Notes under the pieces: generated by a model
Told to the model about the DNA's origin: nothing
The model's database searches: none
Seen by the model: only the letters and a program-made list of their open reading frames with translations
Program-made: the position numbers and the translations under genes
Assembly: GCA_036172455.1 (NCBI GenBank)
Contig: JAXKVY010000001.1
Span: 62,001-126,000 of the forward strand
Source of the DNA: Candidatus Izemoplasma sp.
GTDB taxonomy: Bacteria; Bacillota_I; Bacilli_A; Izemoplasmatales; Izemoplasmataceae
Direction of reading: 5' to 3'
DNA length: 64,000 nt
In this document: one piece after another, positions 17,680-25,814 of the stretch
How the letters are laid out: every line of letters begins with the position of its first letter
How positions within the stretch are numbered: the first letter of the stretch is position 1

Positions 17680-19065
17680 ATGGACAAGAAATATGTGGCT
17701 CCACCATACCGTATCAAGATGGTTGAGCCAATTAAAGTTACGACCCGAAAAGAACGCGAAAAATATCTTAAAGAAGCAGGGTACAATCTGTTTAGTTTAC
17801 GCAGTGAAGATGTGTATATTGATTTACTCACAGATAGTGGCACAGGCGCAATGAGTCACCATCAATGGGGTGCATTGATGCAAGGTGACGAAGCTTATGC
17901 AGGGAGCCGTAGTTTTTATAAACTAGAATCAGTCGTTAAAGAAATTACTGGCTATAAATACGTTATCCCAGCACATCAAGGACGTGGGGCTGAACAAGTT
18001 ATGTTACCCCAATTGGTTGATAAAGAGGGGATGTATTTTATTTCAAATATGCATTTTGATACGACTCGAGCACATGTTGAATTAGCGGGTGCTAGGGCTC
18101 TTGATTGTGTTATAGATGCCTGTTTTGATACAGAAACGTATCATCCATTTAAAGGGAATTTTGACTTAGAACAACTTGAGTATTTAATCCAAGACAAAAA
18201 ACCTGAAAATGTTGCTGGTATTATTATGACCATAACCAACAATAGTGCTGGGGGACAACCTGTAAGCCTTGAGAATATGAAGCATGTGAGAGAGTTAGCA
18301 GACAAATACAATCTCACGGTATTGATAGATGGTGCCCGTTATGCTGAAAATGCTTATTACATTAAACAACGGGAAGCGGCTTATCACGATAAAAGTATAC
18401 AAGACATCGCTAAAGAGACTTTTGATTTAGCTGATATCTTTTTGATGAGTAGTAAAAAAGATGGGCTGGTAAATATTGGGGGTCTCATTGCGATTAAAGA
18501 TAATGAGTCATTATTCAATAAATGTCGTACTTATATCGTTCCGATGGAAGGTTTTCCAACATATGGCGGGCTTGCTGGCCGCGATATGGAGGCCTTAAGT
18601 GTTGGATTAAAAGAAGCGCTTGAAGAGCCATATTTAGAACACCGTCTTGATCAGGTTAGGTATTTAGGTGAACGCTTAAGAACGGCTGGTGTACCTGTAC
18701 AATATCCCATCGGAGGCCATGCAGTGTTTGTTGATTGTAAAAAATTTGCACCGCATATCCCTTATGATCAGTTTCCAGCACAAGCTGTCTGTAATGCCGT
18801 ATATTTAGAGGCGGGTATTCGTCCGGTTGAAATTGGGAGTTTCCTATTAGGAAGAGATCCTGATACCTTAGAAAACTTAGAGAGTCCAATGGAGTTGATG
18901 CGGTTAACAATTCCTAGAAGAACATATACATATAAGCATTTAGATGTTGTCGCAGAAGCTGTTATTAGTGTCTATAATTCACGTGAATCATTGAAGGGAT
19001 TAACCTTTACTTATGAACCACCAGTATTAAGACATTTTACAGCCAGATTAAAACCTATTGATTAA
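17680..19065 (+). CDS. tnaA: Tryptophanase (tryptophan indole-lyase)
   Basis: PLP enzyme of 461 residues of the beta-eliminating lyase family that splits tryptophan into indole, pyruvate and ammonia. It has [24 protein letters not shown] and the PLP lysine in MSSKKD (K260). The nearest alternative is tyrosine phenol-lyase. Here Asp127 in HFDTTRAH matches the tryptophanase-specific Asp, where the phenol-lyase has Thr. [16 protein letters not shown] also has Ile where tyrosine phenol-lyase needs Arg. Tryptophanase is therefore preferred. The ribosome binding site AAGGAG supports the ATG. It is likely catabolite repressed through the cre site. No tnaB-type permease or leader peptide is adjacent. 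Confidence 0.88.
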   Translation: MDKKYVAPPYRIKMVEPIKVTTRKEREKYLKEAGYNLFSLRSEDVYIDLLTDSGTGAMSHHQWGALMQGDEAYAGSRSFYKLESVVKEITGYKYVIPAHQGRGAEQVMLPQLVDKEGMYFISNMHFDTTRAHVELAGARALDCVIDACFDTETYHPFKGNFDLEQLEYLIQDKKPENVAGIIMTITNNSAGGQPVSLENMKHVRELADKYNLTVLIDGARYAENAYYIKQREAAYHDKSIQDIAKETFDLADIFLMSSKKDGLVNIGGLIAIKDNESLFNKCRTYIVPMEGFPTYGGLAGRDMEALSVGLKEALEEPYLEHRLDQVRYLGERLRTAGVPVQYPIGGHAVFVDCKKFAPHIPYDQFPAQAVCNAVYLEAGIRPVEIGSFLLGRDPDTLENLESPMELMRLTIPRRTYTYKHLDVVAEAVISVYNSRESLKGLTFTYEPPVLRHFTARLKPID

Positions 19066-19086
19066 TAGAGTTAATTGTATTATAAT
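19058..19086 (+). promoter_or_regulatory. Promoter of the DUF805 gene
   Basis: TTGATT at 19058 and TATAAT at 19081 are 17 bases apart; the -35 box lies within the last codons of the tryptophanase gene. Confidence 0.65.
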
Positions 19087-19122
19087 GGGTATGTTAGATT
19101 ATTCAACTTAGGAGGAAAAGCA

Positions 19123-19470
19123 ATGTTTATATTAGAAAGTTATACCAAGTTTTTCACACGCATTTTAGATTTTATGGGTGTATCGAGTAGAAAAGAATTT
19201 TGGCCTATATTTCTTACCAATGCCTTAATTGTGACGTTATTACGCGTTATGTCAGCGCAAGTTAGTGGCGTATTTGGAACGATATCAATCGTGTTCGGAT
19301 TAATTATCTTAATCCCATCGATTACACTTGGCATCCGCCGTTTACACGATATTCACAAAAGTGGTTGGAATATGCTTCTACACTTCATTCCAGTGTTTGG
19401 TTCTATTTATTTAATCGCTTTATGGGCTCAACCTGGCGACTTATCAAACGTTGATAAAACACTTAACTAA
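19123..19470 (+). CDS. DUF805-family membrane protein
   Basis: Small membrane protein of 115 residues with three to four hydrophobic segments. SRKEFWPIFL near residue 23 and GIRRLHDIHKSGWN near 69 are the hallmark motifs of DUF805, whose function is unknown. In-frame ATGs upstream (from 19075) would place the strong GGAGG ribosome binding site inside the gene, so the ATG at 19123-19125 is chosen. It has its own promoter and ends at a strong bidirectional terminator. Confidence 0.85.
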   Translation: MFILESYTKFFTRILDFMGVSSRKEFWPIFLTNALIVTLLRVMSAQVSGVFGTISIVFGLIILIPSITLGIRRLHDIHKSGWNMLLHFIPVFGSIYLIALWAQPGDLSNVDKTLN

Positions 19471-19478
19471 ACCTATTT

Positions 19479-19507
19479 AAAAAAGTACCCGCTGGGGTAC
19501 TTTTTTT
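19479..19507. terminator. Bidirectional terminator between DUF805 gene and fur-family gene
   Basis: AAAAGTACCC / GGGTACTTTT stem with a GCTG loop (19481-19504), with A- and T-runs on both sides. Confidence 0.88.
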
Positions 19508-19512
19508 ATATA

Positions 19513-19926
19513 TTAAGATGATTGACATTCCGGACATAAGCCGCGTAGTACGACTTCTTCATTTTCAATCTGAAACGCATGTAAGTTATCTTTATTCAAT
19601 ACTGTCTTGACATGTGGAATATCATAAATATTATGACATTCATTACAGATGAAATGGGAATGATTATCTAATAAGAGTTCGTATTGTTTTTGATTTGTGG
19701 CCATTGGAATAGCCCGCACCAAATTATGCTCAACAAAGAGATTTAATACATTATAGACAGTTGTTTTTGATAATGTTGGAATCTCTTTTTTGACGTTTTT
19801 ATAGATATCATCAACCGTTGGATGATGTTTATCTTGTGAGTTGTGCATATAGTTAAATATTGATTTCCGGGTAATCGATGGACTAATATGATGCGCCTGA
19901 CAGAGTTTTTTGAATGTGTGTTGCAT
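19513..19926 (-). CDS. Fur-family transcriptional regulator (Fur or PerR type)
   Basis: Metal-dependent repressor of 137 residues. The N-terminal winged helix has SITRKSIFNYMHN and TLSKTTVYNVLNLFVE (recognition helix, near 53-68). The C-terminal part carries the regulatory-site motif NHSHFICNEC and a second CPEC, which together form the structural Cys4 zinc site. Fur, Zur and PerR cannot be separated with certainty. A ferritin gene and msrA in the same region fit iron or peroxide control, but that is inference. The ribosome binding site AAAGGAGG precedes the ATG. Two TTATAAT direct repeats sit in its promoter and may be an autoregulatory operator. Confidence 0.87.
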   Translation of the reverse strand: MQHTFKKLCQAHHISPSITRKSIFNYMHNSQDKHHPTVDDIYKNVKKEIPTLSKTTVYNVLNLFVEHNLVRAIPMATNQKQYELLLDNHSHFICNECHNIYDIPHVKTVLNKDNLHAFQIENEEVVLRGLCPECQSS

Positions 19927-19962
19927 AGAAAATCCTCCTTTTATACTTGTAATTATTTCAAT

Positions 19963-19989
19963 ATTATAATAGCATCAAATAGTTATAAT
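19963..19989 (-). promoter_or_regulatory. Candidate fur-family promoter/operator with two TTATAAT repeats
   Basis: The minus strand has a TATAAT -10 box at 19963-19968. On the plus strand TTATAAT occurs at 19964-19970 and 19983-19989, 19 bp apart. TTATAA is the core of Per/Fur-type half-sites, but no full inverted repeat is present. Confidence 0.35.
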
Positions 19990-20004
19990 GTAAAACTTTG
20001 TACA

Positions 20005-20031
20005 CAAAAATACTAGCAATTGCTTGCTAGT
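20005..20031 (-). terminator. Terminator after queA
   Basis: ACTAGCAA / TTGCTAGT stem with a 4-base loop, followed on the minus strand by ATTTTTG. Confidence 0.75.
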
Positions 20032-20037
20032 AAGGGG

Positions 20038-21063
20038 TTATGTGATTAACATACTGTCTCCAAAACTGAAGAAACGATAGTGTCTCTTGATTGCTTCTTG
20101 ATAAGCATTCATAATAATATCTTTAGACGCTAGGGCACTAACAAGCATTAATAATGTTGATTTAGGTAAATGAAAGTTTGTAATAAGTGCATCGATTGCT
20201 TGAAAGTCATATCCTGGATAGATGAATATATCGCTATAGCCACTGGTTTCGATAAATTTATCGTGTTTCTTTATAATCGTCTCAAGTGTTCTAAGCGAGG
20301 TTGTCCCTACAGCAACAATACGTTGATTGTTTTGCTTAGCTTTGTTTAAGATATCTGCTGTAACTTGTGACATATGGTAATATTCTTCATGCATTTTATG
20401 TTCTTTAATATTATCGACACTAACAGGACGAAAGGTTCCTAATCCGACATGTAATGTAACATGTACAATGGTAATACCTGCCGTTTCTAATTCGTTTAAG
20501 AGTTCTTTTGTAAAATGAAGCCCAGCAGTTGGCGCAGCCGCACTCCCTTTCACCTTGCTATAGACAGTTTGGTAACGATCGGGATCTTCTAGCTTTTCAT
20601 GGATATAAGGGGGCAGTGGCATTTCACCAAGCGCTTCTAATATTTCATAAAAAACACCATCGTAAAGCATTTTGAATTCACGGATACCTTGATCATGCAC
20701 AGCGACACATTCTGCTTTTAAGCGACCATCACCAAAGGTAACAAGTGTGCCAACTTTGATTTTTTTAGCCTTGCGAACCAAACATTCCCATAAATCGTCA
20801 TGTTTTTGTTCTAATAATAAGACTTCAATCGATGCGCCAGTTGCTTCTTTAGTTCCAAATAATCTTGCCGGAATAACTGATGTGTTGTTTAAAACTAGAA
20901 CATCGTCTTTTTTTAAATACGATAAAATGTTTGAAAATATATCGTGCTGTGTGTTACCGGTTGTTTTATCAAGGACCATTAATCGTGAATCACTACGATT
21001 TTTTAAGGGTGTTTGCGCAATTAAATTATCGGGAAGTTCATAATTAAAATCTTCTAACTTCAT
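20038..21063 (-). CDS. queA: S-adenosylmethionine:tRNA ribosyltransferase-isomerase
   Basis: Enzyme of 341 residues that uses the ribosyl group of SAM to turn preQ1-34 in tRNA into epoxyqueuosine. It has the N-terminal [30 protein letters not shown] near 55-70, and the signature [13 protein letters not shown] near 175. Full length. The ATG shares one base with the ruvB stop (TAATG), the ruvB-queA order known in Bacillota. It works directly after Tgt in queuosine synthesis. The last reduction step (QueG or QueH) is not in the window. Confidence 0.96.
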   Translation of the reverse strand: MKLEDFNYELPDNLIAQTPLKNRSDSRLMVLDKTTGNTQHDIFSNILSYLKKDDVLVLNNTSVIPARLFGTKEATGASIEVLLLEQKHDDLWECLVRKAKKIKVGTLVTFGDGRLKAECVAVHDQGIREFKMLYDGVFYEILEALGEMPLPPYIHEKLEDPDRYQTVYSKVKGSAAAPTAGLHFTKELLNELETAGITIVHVTLHVGLGTFRPVSVDNIKEHKMHEEYYHMSQVTADILNKAKQNNQRIVAVGTTSLRTLETIIKKHDKFIETSGYSDIFIYPGYDFQAIDALITNFHLPKSTLLMLVSALASKDIIMNAYQEAIKRHYRFFSFGDSMLIT

Positions 21064-22067
21064 TAAAATAACCTCATGTTATGTTTTTTCTTTAGGTGTT
21101 TATAGGCTTTATCTGTTGCGACACGACCTCTTGGGGTACGCTTAATAAAACCAATTTGTAATAAGTAGGGTTCATAGACATCTTCTATTGTTGTAGGTTC
21201 TTCTCCGATGGATGCGGCTAAACTTTCTAGTCCGACAGGGCCACCTTCAAAGTTTTCTATAATCCCGAGTAAATACGCATGATCTTTGGCATCAAGACCA
21301 ATATGATCAATATGTAATTTATCGAGTGCAAGCTCGCACATATCTTTAGAAATTACGCCATCATTTAAAACATCGGCAAAATCTCTGACACGGCGGAACA
21401 AACGATTGGTAATTCGGGGTGTACCCCGGCTTCTTCTAGCAATTTCAGAGGTAGCATCTTCATGAATGGTTGTGTCATATATCCGCGCTGTTCTTGCACA
21501 AATTTCAGTAAGTTCATTTTCAGTATAGTAAGTTAACTTGTGTACAACACCAAAACGATCACGTAAGGGGGCACTTAAATCACCGAAACGCGTTGTTGCA
21601 CCTACAAGGGTAAAAGGTGGCAACTCAACACGGATAGATTTTGAGGTAGCATCATGCCCAACGACGATATCAATGACAAAATCTTCCATCGCAGGATACA
21701 GAATTTCTTCAACAATACGAGGGAGACGATGAATTTCATCAATAAATAGGATATCACCAGGTTCTAGACTTGTTAAAATAACCGCCAAATCACCACTACG
21801 CTCGATTGATGGTCCACTGGTTACTTTTATATTGACACCAATCTCATTGGCGATGATGTTCGCCATAGTTGTTTTCCCTAGGCCAGGTGGGCCATAAAGC
21901 AAAACATGATCAAGTGACTCATTCCGATGTTTTGCGGCAGTGATAAAGATATTCATCATCTCTTTCACTTCGCTTTGACCAATATACTCAGTTAAGTACT
22001 TCGGTCGTAAGGAATGGTTTTCGATATCTTCAGCTAAGGGTTCTTCTGTAAATACATTTTCATTCAT
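21063..22067 (-). CDS. ruvB: Holliday junction branch migration helicase RuvB
   Basis: AAA+ motor of 334 residues that drives branch migration with RuvA. It has [12 protein letters not shown], Walker [12 protein letters not shown], Walker [10 protein letters not shown], the sensor [18 protein letters not shown], and a C-terminal winged helix ([14 protein letters not shown]). An in-frame TTG at 22092 is unlikely. The ATG at 22065-22067 has a GAGGTG ribosome binding site with 6-base spacing. ruvA, normally immediately upstream, is missing; a divergent gene lies there. Confidence 0.96.
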   Translation of the reverse strand: MNENVFTEEPLAEDIENHSLRPKYLTEYIGQSEVKEMMNIFITAAKHRNESLDHVLLYGPPGLGKTTMANIIANEIGVNIKVTSGPSIERSGDLAVILTSLEPGDILFIDEIHRLPRIVEEILYPAMEDFVIDIVVGHDATSKSIRVELPPFTLVGATTRFGDLSAPLRDRFGVVHKLTYYTENELTEICARTARIYDTTIHEDATSEIARRSRGTPRITNRLFRRVRDFADVLNDGVISKDMCELALDKLHIDHIGLDAKDHAYLLGIIENFEGGPVGLESLAASIGEEPTTIEDVYEPYLLQIGFIKRTPRGRVATDKAYKHLKKKHNMRLF

Positions 22068-22150
22068 ATGCAACACCTCATGCAAATTATACAATAAATA
22101 GCCATTTTTGCCAACTATTTTATGTTTCTTCTCATAATAAAAACTCGATA

Positions 22151-22179
22151 TTGTATATTTTTCTGTTCTGTGATAAAAT
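22151..22179 (+). promoter_or_regulatory. Promoter of the coiled-coil gene pair
   Basis: TTGTAT (22151-22156) and TAAAAT (22174-22179) are 17 bases apart, and TGA precedes the -10 box as an extended -10. About 40 bases separate it from the first ATG. Confidence 0.7.
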
Positions 22180-22225
22180 TATGTAAAGGAACGGCTTAAT
22201 TAGAACATATCAAGGAGGTGCACAA

Positions 22226-25200
22226 ATGGGCAAAGATGGATTACAGTCATATGATATCGGATCATACGATATACAAATTGACTACGATAAAAAGACAACA
22301 CCAATTGAAAAGAAAATTCAGACATTAGAAAAAAGACACCAACAAAAGTCTGATCGAGCCCACAAGGCTTTTTTAAAGAAACAACAAACAACAGACAAAA
22401 AAATTAACACCTTACGCGAAAAAAACATTGTGCGCAACCAAAAACTTGATAAAGCCACGGAGAATAAAGTTGAGAAAGTCCAAAAGAAAATTACACGTGC
22501 TAAAGACGATTATGATAAATTTGTTGAAGCAAAAATCACCGAAAGAGATGCTAAAATTGCCCATCACCAAGAAGAGATTGATAACTTAAAGGTTGCTGAA
22601 CAGGAAGATATCCAAGAGATTCAACAAAAATACAAAGAGAATATCTCTTCATATGTTGAGAAACTTGATATTTATAATGATAACTATGAAGATAATATTG
22701 ATCACTATCAAAAAGAGATTGACGCTTTCTTATCGGAATTAAACGAACATCAAGAAAATATTAAAAATCATCAACACGCTACGCTTGATGCTTTGAACGA
22801 TCAGTTTCGCGCATTTAATGGCTTGATAGAATCACGTAAAAACACACGCAACAAAGAGTTTTCAACGCATATTTCTGAAAGCATGTCATATACTAATAAA
22901 GTGCGTCATGAAGCAAATAACCAAATTCAAAAACTACGGGAATTTATTACATCATTCACTCAAAATATGACAGAACACTACGAATCCGAAATAGAACAAT
23001 ATAATACTTATATTAAAGAGAAAAAGCTAGCCCATAGTCAAAAAATAGAGTTGATTGATAAAGATAAATCGATTCAGTTAGAAAAACTTATGAATCAAAA
23101 AGAAGAATTGAGCGATTCTAATAATAAAAAAGCATTGAAGCATGTGGATATGAAAATCAACCTTTTTGAAGAACGGGCTAAGATATCAAAACAATTTGAA
23201 ACAAACCTATTTAATCACCAACTAACGTTTCTTAAAGATGAAAAAAAGCGTGTCATTGAATGGCGTGATCATGAAAAAATCAACTTGAAGAAATTAGAAA
23301 TATTTTTAGAACTAGACCAACAAGAAATAAAAGATTTTGTTGAGTATTATGATGAGACAAACCAAGCATTATTAAATGGGCAAAAGCAATTAGAGATGGA
23401 TCAGTTTGATGCGATTAAACAACATGAGTCACGGCGTAAAGCATATCTTGAGTCACAACTTGAAGCATATACAGCCTATCAAGACGCATTGATTCAATTA
23501 AATGACACACATTTAAATGTATTAACAGACCATTATCATGAGGTTGATAAAATCAACCAATTCCTCGATACAGCTGAGCCTAAAAAAGAAATTGAAGTGA
23601 ACCAACTAAAAGAACGACTAGAAATTAAGGAAACCAAACAACGTTTTGCTGTGAAGTATGCAAAACAGAATCATGATATTGCCTTGATTAAAATTGATTA
23701 TGATACCCAGTTTGAACTTGAAGCCATTGAACGTGATCAAACAATCGCTCATTTTCAACAGTCGATTGATAAACTTTATTTAGAACGCGATTACGACAAA
23801 GAAGTTAATGAGGCGAAATTACAATATGACATTGCCTCAGAACATCACAAAGTTTTGATGAATAACCGTAAATTAGAGCGCCGTTTGTTGGACAGTCAGT
23901 TTGATACAAAGGAACAGATTTTAACACATCAAAAAGAGATTGCAGAACTAGATGTCCTAAGAGAAAATGCATTAGAACAAAAAGAACTAGAGTATGAGAT
24001 AAAAACCATTAAAAACGAAGCAAATTATAAAATCGAAGTCATTAACAAAGGTCTTGAAGAAGACTTATTAAAGCATGAAGAGGATCTAACTAAAATCCGT
24101 AATGAAATAAATGCTTATAAGGTAAATCTTGATACGATGATTCATAACAAAAAAGCGGATATTGAACAACGTAAGCAATCGATTCTTGATCAGTATCAAG
24201 AGAATTTAAGTAAAATTGATGATGCCTTGCAACGTGAAATTAAAGATCCAAAAATACGTTTAGAAGAATCAAAACACTTGATTGATACCCGTATTGAAAC
24301 ATTTAATAAACTCAATATTAACTTTGTGAAACATATGAATGACTTACTCGCACCATATCAAGCGACTGCTTCTTTTGATATTGAGACTGCGAGAAAAAAT
24401 GTTTTAAAAGATATGCGTTTTCAATCACATGTAACAGATTATATTAAAGAATCGTATACGATATTAAATGATGCTGTAACATTTATGCATGATATAACGT
24501 TACGCCGTATCGATAACAAAATATCACAAACACGAGATAAATCTGCCTTAAAGAAACTGAAAAAACAACGTCAAAAAGCCATTGATAAATATAAACGTGA
24601 GAGTAAAGACATTACAACAGCTACTAAAGATTATGTCGTTGTAATGACATCGCGCTTAGATACTGCATGGAAAAAATTTAAAAAGGCCAATATTACCTCT
24701 CATGATATATTTATAGAGAAGTTAACTGTCCTTTATCACCAAATATTTGATGTATTAAAACACTTTCAAGAAAATGTCATTAAAGAAACTAAAATGAAAT
24801 ACGAACCACTCACTGAAACAGATCAAAAGATGATTGAATATGCAAAAGAGAGTGCTATCAAAGCAAAAGCAAAAATCAAAGCATCACAAGCCAATGCTTT
24901 AGCCCCATTAGATGATGAATTTAATGCGTTTGTTAAAGATAAACAAGCGCAAAAAGAACAAGAGCTTAATGCATTGTATAAATCCCGTGATGAACTTAAA
25001 GCTACCATCCAGCACTTAAAGAATGAGGCATTACAGAAAGTTAAAGAAGTGAATCATGTTAAGACGCAAAAACTTGCACCTAAGTTCGAGAAGAAATCTG
25101 CTTTAGAAGCCTCGTTAGAGGCTGATGTTGCTAAGCGGAAAAAAGCGATAGATGATGGCATTAGTCAGCTAAAAGAACTGTACAATCAAAAAGTACGTGT

Positions 25201-25813
25201 TTTAGACGATAAGAATACCGAAGCTAAAACGATACTTTCTTACGAAGAAAATATTTATAAAATGGCTCAAGAAAGTGCTAAAACACGCCTTTCAGATAAT
25301 ATTGAAAAGGCCCAAAATGCCTACCGTGCAACCATGCAAAAACTAGCCAAAAAACAAGGGCGAATCGAGTCAAATAAGAAAGAACAAACCCGTGATGTAA
25401 AAGCACATCTTAAAGACACCTCACGCGTGGATGAGATTACGACTGAAGTCAGTATTAAACAACAGATCCAAGATGTTAAACATCGCATTGATAATGAAGT
25501 TACTGACAAAGAAAATGAATTAGCACAATTACATGATAAAATTCATACCTTACTCCAAGCTGCTGAAGACACACTTTATACCAAACTACAAAAAACAAAA
25601 GATGCTTTAACTGAGAATCTAGAGCATTATCTTGATGATTGCCAAGCGTATATTGAACACTATAATGCCTTTGCAAGTCAAGATAATTCATTAACTATAA
25701 ATAATCTTACAAGCTTTAAAGCCGCCTTAAACACTGTTAAAGCAGAAAAATATGTAACTACTACTGACGCGTTAGAAAAGACTAACAAATCACTTTTTGA
25801 AGAGGAGGAATAA
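22226..25813 (+). CDS. Giant coiled-coil protein A, 1195 residues (unknown function)
   Basis: I do not recognise a family. After a short non-helical head (residues 1-25, with SYDIGSYDIQIDYD) the chain is almost entirely charged alpha-helical sequence rich in K, E, Q, N, D and I/L heptads. Only two tryptophans and one cysteine (DDCQAY near the end) were seen. There is no signal peptide, membrane segment or Walker motif, so it is not an SMC/Rad50 ATPase. The coil is interrupted near 705-722 (LLAPYQATASFDIETAR). A strongly basic stretch lies near 771-796. The ribosome binding site AAGGAGGTG is near perfect, which suggests strong translation. The next gene starts 2 bp after its stop. A cytoskeletal or scaffold role is plausible but unproven. 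Confidence 0.85.
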   Translation: MGKDGLQSYDIGSYDIQIDYDKKTTPIEKKIQTLEKRHQQKSDRAHKAFLKKQQTTDKKINTLREKNIVRNQKLDKATENKVEKVQKKITRAKDDYDKFVEAKITERDAKIAHHQEEIDNLKVAEQEDIQEIQQKYKENISSYVEKLDIYNDNYEDNIDHYQKEIDAFLSELNEHQENIKNHQHATLDALNDQFRAFNGLIESRKNTRNKEFSTHISESMSYTNKVRHEANNQIQKLREFITSFTQNMTEHYESEIEQYNTYIKEKKLAHSQKIELIDKDKSIQLEKLMNQKEELSDSNNKKALKHVDMKINLFEERAKISKQFETNLFNHQLTFLKDEKKRVIEWRDHEKINLKKLEIFLELDQQEIKDFVEYYDETNQALLNGQKQLEMDQFDAIKQHESRRKAYLESQLEAYTAYQDALIQLNDTHLNVLTDHYHEVDKINQFLDTAEPKKEIEVNQLKERLEIKETKQRFAVKYAKQNHDIALIKIDYDTQFELEAIERDQTIAHFQQSIDKLYLERDYDKEVNEAKLQYDIASEHHKVLMNNRKLERRLLDSQFDTKEQILTHQKEIAELDVLRENALEQKELEYEIKTIKNEANYKIEVINKGLEEDLLKHEEDLTKIRNEINAYKVNLDTMIHNKKADIEQRKQSILDQYQENLSKIDDALQREIKDPKIRLEESKHLIDTRIETFNKLNINFVKHMNDLLAPYQATASFDIETARKNVLKDMRFQSHVTDYIKESYTILNDAVTFMHDITLRRIDNKISQTRDKSALKKLKKQRQKAIDKYKRESKDITTATKDYVVVMTSRLDTAWKKFKKANITSHDIFIEKLTVLYHQIFDVLKHFQENVIKETKMKYEPLTETDQKMIEYAKESAIKAKAKIKASQANALAPLDDEFNAFVKDKQAQKEQELNALYKSRDELKATIQHLKNEALQKVKEVNHVKTQKLAPKFEKKSALEASLEADVAKRKKAIDDGISQLKELYNQKVRVLDDKNTEAKTILSYEENIYKMAQESAKTRLSDNIEKAQNAYRATMQKLAKKQGRIESNKKEQTRDVKAHLKDTSRVDEITTEVSIKQQIQDVKHRIDNEVTDKENELAQLHDKIHTLLQAAEDTLYTKLQKTKDALTENLEHYLDDCQAYIEHYNAFASQDNSLTINNLTSFKAALNTVKAEKYVTTTDALEKTNKSLFEEEE

Positions 25814-25814
25814 T

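Noticed and set aside
17680-19065. Tyrosine phenol-lyase instead of tryptophanase
   Set aside because: The residue equal to the tyrosine-specific Arg is Ile (VEIGSF), and the Thr position is Asp (HFDTTR), as in tryptophanases.
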